DNA of 64,000 nucleotides from Phycisphaerales bacterium UBA7800 (lineage in GTDB: Bacteria > Planctomycetota > Phycisphaerae > Phycisphaerales > Phycisphaeraceae), in NCBI GenBank assembly GCA_002480565.1, contig DLCK01000082.1, forward strand, positions 44,787 to 108,786, read 5' to 3'. Positions within the stretch are counted from its first letter, which is position 1; every line of letters begins with the position of its first letter. The position numbers and the translations under genes were made by a program. The notes beneath the pieces were generated by a model. The model did no database searches. It was given only the letters and a program-made list of their open reading frames with translations, and had not been told where the DNA came from. Of the stretch, positions 42,315 through 50,223 are shown piece after piece.

Positions 42315-42983
42315 TTATTCAGCCGTAACCTTGAGCGTCAGAACCGGGGCGTATTGCTTGCCGTACTTTGCGGCAAAGGCCGGTCCGCGCCAACGCCAGC
42401 AATTGAGCGTCGAAGGTAAGGTTTTAAGCTGCAATCGCAGTCCGACGATGGGTGCTTTTTCATCGACAGCTTTTTGAATCGCATCGGTGATGTCGGCGGT
42501 GATCCTTGTCCCGGCCTTAAGCGGTGTCTGATTTTCGATGAGTAAACCTGCTTCGCGACCGACGAAATTTCCTTGGGCATCCAAGACATCTTCGGCCGTC
42601 ACTTTGCCATCGGCCTGCTTGCCGGTGTAGGTGTAGATCAGACAATCAGGCACAGTTTCCGGGGTTTTTTCTGGATACGTGCCATGCACACCATTGGCTG
42701 AAACGCTCAACGCAGCAGATTGCACCTTGACGGTTTGGCCCTGTAATTCAGCGGGTAATGCCACTTCCATCACAATCACCACCGGCCCGGTGAAGTACTG
42801 CCCGACACGCCATTCCATGGCATTGTCCATGCCCTCGGAGACCTTTTCGTACTTACCATCTTGATCCAGATCCGAAACATAGCCACTGGACGCTGCATCA
42901 ATGGGCAGGACAAATGTCTTGTCAGCTGCATGGAGAAATGATGTAGCCAAACCCATCGTCAATAACAGGACGATCAACTTCAT
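42315..42983 (-). CDS. Exported DNRLRE-like beta protein
   Basis: A 222-residue protein from ATG 42983. A signal peptide (MKLIVLLLTMGLATSFLHAA) precedes a beta-rich domain with SGYVSDLDQDGKYEKVSEGM and a late DAIQKAVDEKAPIVGLRLQL and NCWRWRG, reminiscent of the DNRLRE domain that often binds polysaccharide. A second start at TTG 43001 is weaker. It lies between the prepilin-like gene and the LacI regulator, 33 bases after the latter. A carbohydrate-binding or adhesion role is inference from the family. The Trp-rich C-terminal loop could be the binding surface. Confidence 0.65.
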   Translation of the reverse strand: MKLIVLLLTMGLATSFLHAADKTFVLPIDAASSGYVSDLDQDGKYEKVSEGMDNAMEWRVGQYFTGPVVIVMEVALPAELQGQTVKVQSAALSVSANGVHGTYPEKTPETVPDCLIYTYTGKQADGKVTAEDVLDAQGNFVGREAGLLIENQTPLKAGTRITADITDAIQKAVDEKAPIVGLRLQLKTLPSTLNCWRWRGPAFAAKYGKQYAPVLTLKVTAE

Positions 42984-43015
42984 GATGCGATTCACTTTCA
43001 AAATGTGTTACAACT

Positions 43016-44056
43016 TCAACCGTCCGAATTCGGCGCGGTACTCTGACGAATGACCAATCGGGTGGGGATGGTTAAATGCGGTGTATTGGCAGCCAACGCT
43101 TCGCCATCGGCACGGTTTTCCAACACGTCAATTAACTTCTCAGAAGCAAGGCTCCCCATCGCCTGATAAGACTGATCAATACTCGTTAACGGCGGGTCAG
43201 CCATGGGCGCAACATTGGTCTCACCAAAGCCAACCACTGACAATTGCCCAGGCACGTCAATGCCCATCGACCGCGCGGTTCGCAGGACTGCCATCGCCAT
43301 CTCATCATTGGCACAACATATCGCGGTGGGTCGCTGGTCAATCGGCCGATCCAGCAGAACGCGCGTGGCCTTTTCGGCTGTGTGCAACTCCCAATCACCG
43401 CGTTGGATCATCCAGGGCTCAAGCTTCAAACCTCTGTCAATCATGACCTGTGCAAACTCAACGGATCGTTCATTGATGGAATAACTCATCCCCGCAATCA
43501 TGGCGATGCGGCGATGCCCCTGCCCCATCAAGTGATCAATGATCTGCTCATACGCTTCGTGGTTATCACTGTTGACCGATGCAATACTGCCTTGGGTTCC
43601 GACACAACTCAGCGCGACCATGGGGATCGCCCCGCGGAGTTCTTTGTTGAGCTGATCCCAGAGATCCTGATCCATGTGAAAGAAAATCACGCCATCGACA
43701 CGGCGTTCGAGCAAAGTATCCACCACATGTCTGATCGACCAGTTTTCGTCGGTTCGCTGCATGACCTTGACGGTGTATCCGTTCTTCTCAGCTTCGGACA
43801 TCACACCACTGAGCGTTTCCATGGCAAAGTCGATGCTGATCACCGCACCGACAAAGGCGATGACACGGGTCTTGCCCGTCGCCACGGATCGGGCCACTTG
43901 ATTGGGTCGATATCCCATCTGCCGAGCGACATCCAGGACGCGTTGGCGGGTCTTTTCACTGACGCGCACCGTGCCAGTCGTCCGACTGGAGAACACCGAA
44001 GAGACCACCGGCCGAGAGACGCCCAGGGCTTTGGCGATGTCGTTCATGGTGGTCAT
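43016..44056 (-). CDS. LacI-family transcriptional regulator
   Basis: A 346-residue repressor with N-terminal helix-turn-helix MNDIAKALGVSRPVVSSVF (residues 4-22), the hinge GYRPNQVARSVATGKT, and a two-lobed sugar-binding core starting VIAFVGAVISIDFAM. It should release DNA on binding a sugar or sugar phosphate. It precedes the DNRLRE-like, prepilin and large hydrolase genes in the same direction and may be the first gene of that operon. A 31-base inverted repeat (44080-44110) lies 24 bases before its start, so it probably controls itself. The inducer cannot be read from sequence. Confidence 0.92.
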   Translation of the reverse strand: MTTMNDIAKALGVSRPVVSSVFSSRTTGTVRVSEKTRQRVLDVARQMGYRPNQVARSVATGKTRVIAFVGAVISIDFAMETLSGVMSEAEKNGYTVKVMQRTDENWSIRHVVDTLLERRVDGVIFFHMDQDLWDQLNKELRGAIPMVALSCVGTQGSIASVNSDNHEAYEQIIDHLMGQGHRRIAMIAGMSYSINERSVEFAQVMIDRGLKLEPWMIQRGDWELHTAEKATRVLLDRPIDQRPTAICCANDEMAMAVLRTARSMGIDVPGQLSVVGFGETNVAPMADPPLTSIDQSYQAMGSLASEKLIDVLENRADGEALAANTPHLTIPTRLVIRQSTAPNSDG

Positions 44057-44079
44057 TTGGCCGGACTCCGTGGAATTTG

Positions 44080-44110
44080 ATTACCCGTGTAAAGTTAACG
44101 CGGGTAATCA
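44080..44110. promoter_or_regulatory. Paired operator upstream of the LacI gene
   Basis: GATTACCCGTGTAAAG at 44080-44095 and, on the opposite strand, GATTACCCGCGTTAAC at 44110-44095. The copies match at 13 of 16 positions and share one base. The outer nine bases (GATTACCCG) are perfect. The position suits autoregulation and a bound dimer pair. Confidence 0.6.
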
Positions 44111-44210
44111 TCGAAAGTCAAGCCATGTCTTCAGATTTTTTTCAATGCTGTTCAAACAGTCAATGCGATCATGGCATTCACCATAACAGGCCATTTGATC
44201 ATTATTTTCT

Positions 44211-44975
44211 TTAACAATAGGACTTTAAGAAGGCATCAATCTGAAGCTCAAGCATGTGAATCAGTCTAGGAGAGGGTCCCTCCTGACGCCAAAGGTTGTG
44301 ACCATCTTGGGATTGACCTAAATAATAAAATCCCTGATAGGCTCCGCCAACCTGATTCCATACGGCTTGAAGACGCAATGCCTGTTCGAAGGACACCACA
44401 CTGTCCTGACGACAATGCAGCGTCAGCAGTGGCGGCAGCTTTTCACAGGGCAGATAGACCGGTGATGCGTTTTTCAACTGCTCATCCCTGTCATCCGAGT
44501 CAGCAAACATGCCCGAGAACGTCATCAAATCCGCAACCTCCGGCGCGGTCAAATCCGTCGGTCCGCAAAGATTAACAATCCCTGCCACCTTCTGCATTGG
44601 CAATTTCATGCCCACCATCAAAGCCAAATGTCCCCCTGCCGAACCACCGGCAATGGCGATCTTGTCCAATGCAAGTTGCTTCATCTGCGGGTGTCCGGCA
44701 GAGATTAAAAATTGTGCTCCCGCCATGCAGTCCACTTCACATGCTGGATACGGTGCTTGCGGCAGCAGACGGTAATCAATATTGAAGACGGCATAACCAC
44801 AGTCAACAAGGAATTGAGCAATGCCGTTAAAGCGCACACGGCGCATGCTTTTCCATGCTCCGCCGTGGATCAGCAAAACAGCTTTGGCACCCTGAGCATT
44901 CTGGGGTAAATACAAATCGCCCATGCCCCGATCGCCTGCCTGTGGGCTATACACAATATTTTGAATCACCTGCAT
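44211..44975 (-). CDS. Alpha/beta hydrolase, carbohydrate-esterase-like
   Basis: A 254-residue enzyme from ATG 44975, five bases after AGCGAGGA; the longer frame to 45044 lacks a good ribosome site. There is no signal peptide. The oxyanion segment VLLIHGGAWKS (HGGAW) and the nucleophile elbow GGSAGGHLAL are seen, followed by late Asp and His residues (LHCRQDSV, then SQDGHNLWRQ). This is the BD-FAE/HSL-like group that removes acyl groups from sugars or other esters. In this cluster a deacetylase or feruloyl-type esterase for plant or algal glycans is plausible. The gene is separated from the LacI gene by 154 bases. Its partner genes downstream are the regulators. Confidence 0.85.
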   Translation of the reverse strand: MQVIQNIVYSPQAGDRGMGDLYLPQNAQGAKAVLLIHGGAWKSMRRVRFNGIAQFLVDCGYAVFNIDYRLLPQAPYPACEVDCMAGAQFLISAGHPQMKQLALDKIAIAGGSAGGHLALMVGMKLPMQKVAGIVNLCGPTDLTAPEVADLMTFSGMFADSDDRDEQLKNASPVYLPCEKLPPLLTLHCRQDSVVSFEQALRLQAVWNQVGGAYQGFYYLGQSQDGHNLWRQEGPSPRLIHMLELQIDAFLKSYC

Positions 44976-45043
44976 AAATTCCTCGCTTTGAGCAGCATTC
45001 ACAGGATGCCTGCCAGCAACCCACTGACAACTTGCAGCATCCA

Positions 45044-45376
45044 TCAGTCGACCATGTATTCAAATGCCCATGGGATTGCAATCATACTTATTCCAATTCC
45101 TATCAACAGCATGCCAAACACCCCACCAAACGCCATCGACAGACATTGCGACCCCCAGTAAATAAACAAACCACCGGGCATCAGCATCAGTATCGCGCCC
45201 CAGGGAACCGCCTTGGGCACTCGCAAGCGATTGCTGCGTACCTCTGTCACCGTAAACATCTCGCCACATTCAGGGCACATACAACTTGTCGCCCCCTTGA
45301 GCTCATACTGACAATGAGGACAGCAGCAACCTTCCAAACGCAGCGGGTCATCCGGATTCAACGGGATATTCGTCAT
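45044..45376 (-). CDS. Small zinc-ribbon membrane protein
   Basis: A 110-residue protein from ATG 45376 (TGGAG upstream; ATG 45388 is the alternative). The N-terminal part has CCCPHCQYELKG and CMCPECGEMF, a CPxC zinc ribbon that is common at the start of small planctomycete membrane proteins. Two membrane spans follow (WGAILMLMPGGLFIYWG and GVFGMLLIGIGISMIAIP). Function unknown. It lies 69 bases from the esterase and converges with nothing. It may have drifted into the cluster, because nothing in it suggests carbohydrate work. The four cysteines are expected to bind one zinc. Confidence 0.7.
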   Translation of the reverse strand: MTNIPLNPDDPLRLEGCCCPHCQYELKGATSCMCPECGEMFTVTEVRSNRLRVPKAVPWGAILMLMPGGLFIYWGSQCLSMAFGGVFGMLLIGIGISMIAIPWAFEYMVD

Positions 45377-45460
45377 CGCACGCTCCATCTATTGCAGGCT
45401 GATCAAGCATCAGCACTACAGGTCAGACGGAACAAACGCGATGAGATTTCACAACCTCCA

Positions 45461-46636
45461 TTAACTCTGTTTTTCAAACCAACTCGTTGAACCTTCTGGA
45501 CGGATGGCAGTAAGTGTGCCGTTGTAATGACGGAGGTTTTCGGCTTTGTACGGATACTTCTTCATCGCCTCAGGATGCAGTTCGATACCCAGGCCGGGTT
45601 TGTCGGGGATGGTCATTTCACCATCAATTAACTGCATATGTTCGGTGCAGATTTCCTTACGCCACGGCACGTCGGTGGCCATGGTTTCGAGCAACCAGAA
45701 GTTGGGGACACAGGCAGCTAATTGCAGGTTCGCCGCGTTGGCTACCGGGCCGATGGGATTGTGCGGGCAAACCGGAATGTTCTTAACCTCGGCAACGGCT
45801 GCGATTTTTTTGATCTCACCAATCCCGCCAAAGTGACTGGTGTCCGGCTGGAACACATCCACGCAACCCATCTCCAGGTAAGGCACCGCACGCCAACGGC
45901 TGTACACACGCTCGCCCCCGGAGATGGGAATGTTCAAGCGACTTTTAAGCTCCGCCAATCCCTTGTCATCTTCAGGTGTCAACGGTTCTTCAAAGAACAA
46001 CGGCTCATAAGGTTCAAGTGCTTTACCCATGCGAAGCGCGGTGGGCATATCAAAGCGGCCGTGGCCTTCGATGATGATGTCGCCCTTGCCTTTGATCGCC
46101 TCTTTGACTGCAGCAACACAGGCGATGGCTTTGTCGAATTCCTGTGGCGTTAACGTCAACCACGCACTGCCAAAGGGGTCCCACTTGAGTGCTTTGAATC
46201 CCATCTCCTCAACGGCAATTTTCGCCTTGGCGGCAAACTCGTCGGGTTCAGTTGCCGGGGCAAACCAACCATTGGCGTAACACGGCACGCGGTCACGGAC
46301 TTTACCCCCCAGCAGTTGATACACCGGCACACCAAGGTCTTTACCCTTGATATCCCAGAGCGCCATCTCCACACCAGCTAGCGCGCTACTCATGATCGGC
46401 CCGCTGCGGTAGTAGTATCCGCGATACGCGTCCCGCCAGAACAGTTCAATATCATGCGGATCACGACCGACGAGCATGCGCTCCAGCTCATGCACCGCAG
46501 CCTGGACCGCAAGCTCGGAAAACTCAATGGTCGCTTCACCAATCCCGGTGATGCCTTTGTCGGTATGCACAAACACAAACACCCAGTTATTGCGATAGGC
46601 ATAACAAACGACAGTTTCAATCTTCGTGACTTTCAT
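45461..46636 (-). CDS. Enolase-superfamily sugar-acid dehydratase, DgoD-like
   Basis: A 391-residue enzyme of the mandelate racemase/enolase superfamily, from ATG 46636; the longer frame to 46735 adds only an implausible head. It should take water from a sugar acid (galactonate-like) to give a 2-keto-3-deoxy acid. Aligned with E. coli DgoD, the active-site positions are offset by seven: E190 (for D183), H192, E216 in FFEEP, E242 in GGERVYSR and H292 in CPHNPIG. The first metal ligand is Glu rather than Asp. Substrate is unknown; the cluster and this change make another sugar acid possible. The next enzyme, an SDR, is two genes upstream. Confidence 0.85.
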   Translation of the reverse strand: MKVTKIETVVCYAYRNNWVFVFVHTDKGITGIGEATIEFSELAVQAAVHELERMLVGRDPHDIELFWRDAYRGYYYRSGPIMSSALAGVEMALWDIKGKDLGVPVYQLLGGKVRDRVPCYANGWFAPATEPDEFAAKAKIAVEEMGFKALKWDPFGSAWLTLTPQEFDKAIACVAAVKEAIKGKGDIIIEGHGRFDMPTALRMGKALEPYEPLFFEEPLTPEDDKGLAELKSRLNIPISGGERVYSRWRAVPYLEMGCVDVFQPDTSHFGGIGEIKKIAAVAEVKNIPVCPHNPIGPVANAANLQLAACVPNFWLLETMATDVPWRKEICTEHMQLIDGEMTIPDKPGLGIELHPEAMKKYPYKAENLRHYNGTLTAIRPEGSTSWFEKQS

Positions 46637-46686
46637 GGTTTGACTTTCAATTTTCTGACTTCCAAATACATCCCTGCCCAAGACAA

Positions 46687-46765
46687 TTAACCACAGATAA
46701 AGACAACATGACAGTGGAAATTGAAATACGGACATCTGTGTTTATCTGTGTTCATCTGTGGTTAA
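46687..46765. repeat. CACAGATRAA-type hairpin repeat
   Basis: The left arm TTAACCACAGATAAAGACA (46687-46705) pairs with the right arm at 46737-46765. The right arm, reverse-complemented, reads TTAACCACAGATGAACACAG then ATAAACACA. The right arm shows a 10-base period. The core AACCACAG is shared with the CACAGAG family. It lies between the dehydratase and the GH gene. Confidence 0.75.
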
Positions 46766-46785
46766 CTGCCTTGTTTAAATTCAGA

Positions 46786-48252
46786 TCACAACGCCTTTCG
46801 ATCAGTGACCACCAAGGGGTAATCGGTCAGCGGGATGTTGCAGGCGAAGTGATTGCCCCACCAGCCGCCCTGCTCGATGAACTCGGTGATTTCGTAGACC
46901 TTGCCGGTGAGTAAGTCGATCAACACTGGCTCATCAATCGACTTTTGACTTGTGGGGTCGACCATCAATTCAATGCGCATCGCGTCATACGTTTTCACCG
47001 GCAAATTGGGCACCCAATACGTGTAAAGCGGATAGCCTTTGCGTTCAAATGAGCCGGTAATCGCAACTGCATAATCCATGGCAAATTTGCTGTCGCATGG
47101 TTTCTTGTGATCGGTGAACTGGCCGTTGTAATGCACCACATGAAACAGGTGCGCCAGTTTCGTGTCTTCATCAAAAAGATTGCAGACATTGCGCATCGCA
47201 TGGTAAGACTCTTTGGGTGAATAATCCGCGCCGTTGAGCAGTCCCATCATGACTGGTTTGAGAGGCTTGCCAAAGGATTGGTAATACGTTGCTTTGTCCA
47301 GGTCCGCACAATGGAAGTAACTGCTCATCTCCACACCATTGCGTTGATCCATGACCAGTCGGCGGATAGCCCATTTGGCTTGCGTGGTCTCGGTGATATC
47401 ACTGGTGTTTTCGCAGAGAAAATCGTGATGCCCGCCGTGGATGGAAGGTGTTCCGACTTCACCTTGCCACAGTCGCAGGGCGGGTTTGTATTGATCACAG
47501 AGACTGCGTAACGCTTTGATCTCCACGTCAGCTGCAAGCTCAGGTGTGTCACGGTATGGGTGATAGGTCAGGACATCGAGTTGCTCTGCCATCCCTGCTG
47601 CAAAAGCTTTTTTGAGGAACGGCGTGGCATAACCACCCCATGCGACACAACCGCCGATCATCGTTGCGCCCGGAAGTTTTTTTCGCACGGACGTTGCGGT
47701 CATGGTGACAAATTTTGCGTAGTCTTCGGGATTGACACCTTTGGGTTGCCAGAAGTTGCCGATGTTCGGTTCGTTCCAAACTTCGTAATCGGTGACGCGG
47801 TCTTTAAAATGTTCGACCACTGCCTGCACATAGCGATCCCATGCAGCGATGACCTGATCACCATAATACATGGGCACGTAACCCACCGCAGACGGAAACG
47901 CTGGATCATCCATGTACAGCGTGTTACCAAAGCAGAGACTCATCCACGGTTGGACGCCCACAGCAAGTAAGCCATCGACAATCGCATCCAGCCAGGCAAA
48001 ATCGTAGACACCTTTTTCCTTTTCGCACTTGCTCCAACCCGATTGAATGCGTGCCCATCTCGCACCGAGTTTGGCAAGCTGCGGGTAGCAAGGTTCGGGA
48101 TAAAACATGTCACGATCAAGCGTCTCAAACCCGACACCAAATTTATTGGACTTGATGTCTTTGGTATCACGATGCGGGACGCTGCCAACTTCAGTTAAAC
48201 CGAATTGGGTTGGATCAAAGTAATGTGGATTGGTTGGGGTGTCGGTGGACAT
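46786..48252 (-). CDS. Cytoplasmic clan GH-A-like glycoside hydrolase
   Basis: A 488-residue enzyme without signal peptide. The TIM-barrel acid/base is E161 in YEVWNEPNIGNFW and the probable nucleophile E265 in RLWQGEVGTPS, as in GH39-type beta-xylosidases and relatives of clan GH-A. The N-terminal ARWARIQSGWSKCEKEKGVYDF segment is a barrel strand-helix pair typical of the clan. A C-terminal beta domain holds the last ~80 residues. It probably cleaves imported oligosaccharides, feeding the DgoD-like and SDR enzymes beside it. The exact family (GH39, GH5 or an unclassified relative) is not settled. A TTTCA/TGAAA inverted repeat lies just upstream at 48263-48283. Confidence 0.85.
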   Translation of the reverse strand: MSTDTPTNPHYFDPTQFGLTEVGSVPHRDTKDIKSNKFGVGFETLDRDMFYPEPCYPQLAKLGARWARIQSGWSKCEKEKGVYDFAWLDAIVDGLLAVGVQPWMSLCFGNTLYMDDPAFPSAVGYVPMYYGDQVIAAWDRYVQAVVEHFKDRVTDYEVWNEPNIGNFWQPKGVNPEDYAKFVTMTATSVRKKLPGATMIGGCVAWGGYATPFLKKAFAAGMAEQLDVLTYHPYRDTPELAADVEIKALRSLCDQYKPALRLWQGEVGTPSIHGGHHDFLCENTSDITETTQAKWAIRRLVMDQRNGVEMSSYFHCADLDKATYYQSFGKPLKPVMMGLLNGADYSPKESYHAMRNVCNLFDEDTKLAHLFHVVHYNGQFTDHKKPCDSKFAMDYAVAITGSFERKGYPLYTYWVPNLPVKTYDAMRIELMVDPTSQKSIDEPVLIDLLTGKVYEITEFIEQGGWWGNHFACNIPLTDYPLVVTDRKAL

Positions 48253-48262
48253 GGGATCAAAC

Positions 48263-48283
48263 TTTCATCATTGATTGGTGAAA
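48263..48283. promoter_or_regulatory. TTTCA/TGAAA inverted repeat before the GH gene
   Basis: TTTCA, 11 bases, TGAAA, starting 11 bases upstream of the GH start codon. The half-sites match those at 49147-49184, so a shared regulator (the IclR protein) is possible. Confidence 0.3.
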
Positions 48284-48344
48284 TATATTGCTAAGTAAAA
48301 AATCCAAATATCTTCCCAAAGCACAGGGAAAAACTTCCGGGGGG

Positions 48345-49118
48345 TTAGACTTCGCATTCGACAGGGACGAGTTGGATCGAAGCGCCGGCATCGACGGTGA
48401 GGATCGTGCCGGTGACGGCGCGGCTTTGCGGGGACGCCATGTAGTAAACAGCCTCAGACACATCATCGGTCGTCGCTTCCTTACCCAATGGCAAATTGTC
48501 ACGGCGACGCTGAACATGCTCAGCCGGTAACGTCTCCCAACGATTGGTGTGGATGTATCCGGGGCTGACCACGTTCACGCGGATGTGATGTTGCCCCAAT
48601 TCCAACGCCATTGCCCGGCTCATCGCTTCGACGCCACCCTTGGCCGCGATGTAGTCACTGCGTCCACGGATCGCGCGGTGCGCGGTGTTGGATGAGAGAT
48701 TGACAATCGCCCCACCGTCGTGCGTCATCATTATTTTTGCGGCATGCTGCGAAGTTAAAAACACCGCCCGCAGATTCACCGCCAGCACGGATTCAAAGTC
48801 CGCCAGTGACATGTCGACGAAGTTTTTGAAACTGCCCAGGTGACAGGCATTGTTGACCAGTACATCCAGCCGATCGGCATTTTGTTTGAGTTCATCGAAC
48901 ATCGCATCGATCTGCCCCGGAGCGGAGAGATCAGCAACCAGCGGGATCACATCACCGTCCATGGAAGCAACCGCCTGATTGACTTCATCGGCTCGGCGAC
49001 CGTTGACGAAAACCTTATGGCCTCGCGATGCAAATGTCCGGGCGATGGTGTATCCCGTATTGATGTTGGCCCCGGTGACCAGGACGACCTGCTGTTTGTT
49101 TTGATCCAAATCAGTCAT
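48345..49118 (-). CDS. SDR-family dehydrogenase
   Basis: A 257-residue short-chain dehydrogenase. The coenzyme motif TGANINTG (residues 15-22) and the active-site S142/S143, Y156 and K160 (YIAAK) are in place. The usual NNAG is NNAC here, a mild change. In the cluster it probably oxidises a sugar or sugar acid next to the DgoD-like dehydratase; 2-keto-3-deoxy acid dehydrogenases and gluconate 5-dehydrogenases are SDR relatives, but the true substrate is not readable. It lies 93 bases upstream of the GH gene in the same direction. A regulatory block with IclR-like half-sites precedes it. Confidence 0.9.
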   Translation of the reverse strand: MTDLDQNKQQVVLVTGANINTGYTIARTFASRGHKVFVNGRRADEVNQAVASMDGDVIPLVADLSAPGQIDAMFDELKQNADRLDVLVNNACHLGSFKNFVDMSLADFESVLAVNLRAVFLTSQHAAKIMMTHDGGAIVNLSSNTAHRAIRGRSDYIAAKGGVEAMSRAMALELGQHHIRVNVVSPGYIHTNRWETLPAEHVQRRRDNLPLGKEATTDDVSEAVYYMASPQSRAVTGTILTVDAGASIQLVPVECEV

Positions 49119-49146
49119 ATAAAAACCACCTTTACGGGGTTGACTT

Positions 49147-49184
49147 ATTTCATATTGTGAAATAGAATATATTTATTATGAAAT
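49147..49184. promoter_or_regulatory. IclR-type half-site cluster upstream of the SDR gene
   Basis: ATTTCA at 49147-49152 and TGAAAT at 49158-49163 form a perfect 6-base inverted repeat with a 5-base centre; a further TGAAAT lies at 49179-49184. IclR proteins such as KdgR bind related GAAA/TTTC palindromes. Binding by the neighbouring IclR protein is inference. Confidence 0.45.
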
Positions 49185-49248
49185 TGTAGACGGGCCGCCA
49201 TTGCAAGTCAATGGGGTTTGTTGTGTTGTTCTGCATATTGCAAGGCAC

Positions 49249-49270
49249 CCCGGGGTCTGAAGCCCCCGGG
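49249..49270. other. GC-rich hairpin between SDR and IclR genes
   Basis: CCCGGGG, 8 bases, CCCCGGG: seven perfect pairs. It resembles common REP-type palindromes or a terminator. CTTT follows on the + strand. Confidence 0.4.
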
Positions 49271-49272
49271 CT

Positions 49273-49320
49273 TTAATGTGTTAATCATCATTTTTGTATC
49301 AATCATGATTAATGTGTTAA
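49273..49320. promoter_or_regulatory. Direct and inverted repeats in front of the IclR gene
   Basis: TTAATGTGTTAA is present twice, at 49273-49284 and 49309-49320, exactly 36 bases apart. Between them, TTAATCAT (49281-49288) and ATGATTAA (49305-49312) form an 8-base perfect inverted repeat. The block ends 44 bases before the IclR start. It is a likely site of autoregulation. Confidence 0.5.
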
Positions 49321-49364
49321 ATCACATTCATTTGTGACATGTCATTTCAAAGTGAGAATTCAGC

Positions 49365-50093
49365 TTGATCAAAGTCCTGCACAAAGCGTTTGAGATTATC
49401 CAGTGCATCTCCGAGTATGGGGCTGCGATGCTGCCTTCTGCCATCGCTTCGTCGGTGGGGATCAATCAGCCGACCTGCGTGCGGATTCTGCGTGACCTGG
49501 TGGACTTGGGATACATCGAACAACTCGGCCCACGACAGGGTTACATGCTCAGTCTCCAAGGCTGGGCAACCTTCAGTCGCAACCCGCTCATCGAGCGTCT
49601 GCTTGCTGAAGGTTCACCGCTGATTAGTCAGTATGCCGAGAAGACCAGCCAGTGCATGTTCCTGTGCGTGATCCGCAACGGCCGTCGCTACACCGTCTTT
49701 TTCCGCAATGGACATCCGACCTTTAATCTTGTCCCGCAGCGTGTTGCTTATGATGACTGTCACATCACCGCGACGGGGCAACTGCTCTTAGCCATCGGCC
49801 CGGAGAGTGATCGCCAAGCCTATCTGGAACAATGTCCTGCTGATGTGGATCACAAAACACTTGGCAAGTTGTTTACGAAAATTCAAAAACAGGGATTCGC
49901 CGTGATTCATCGCAAGGAAGATTTCCACGCCATCGCCGCCTATCCGGTTTACATGTTCGGCAAGCCCGTTGCAGCGGTGAGTATCTGCATGGTTGGAGAC
50001 AACATCAAAAAAGCCGAGGAACAGCGACTGATCAAAGCAGCCGAAAGCTGCGCCAAGGAACTGTCATCACGCCTTGGCGTCCATTTGCCATGA
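49365..50093 (+). CDS. IclR-family transcriptional regulator
   Basis: A 242-residue regulator starting at TTG 49365 after GTGAG. The N-terminal winged helix-turn-helix has GAAMLPSAIASSVGINQPTCVRILRDLVDLGYIEQL. The C-terminal effector domain (YDDCHITATGQLLLAIG, then GFAVIHRKEDFHAIAAYPVYM) is the IclR sensor fold that binds small acids such as 2-keto-3-deoxygluconate. It is divergent from the SDR gene, and dense repeats lie between them. It likely controls the SDR/GH/dehydratase genes; the inducer is inferred to be a pathway intermediate. Confidence 0.88.
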   Translation: MIKVLHKAFEIIQCISEYGAAMLPSAIASSVGINQPTCVRILRDLVDLGYIEQLGPRQGYMLSLQGWATFSRNPLIERLLAEGSPLISQYAEKTSQCMFLCVIRNGRRYTVFFRNGHPTFNLVPQRVAYDDCHITATGQLLLAIGPESDRQAYLEQCPADVDHKTLGKLFTKIQKQGFAVIHRKEDFHAIAAYPVYMFGKPVAAVSICMVGDNIKKAEEQRLIKAAESCAKELSSRLGVHLP

Positions 50094-50223
50094 ATCCATC
50101 GACTGATGACTCATAAAACAGATGCATCGGTAGTCCTACGAAAAATCCCCTGTAAACAAGGCATAACATCCGCGCGACTGCGGTTATACTGTTGCATGTA
50201 CCTACATCCACCGAAAGGCGTTT

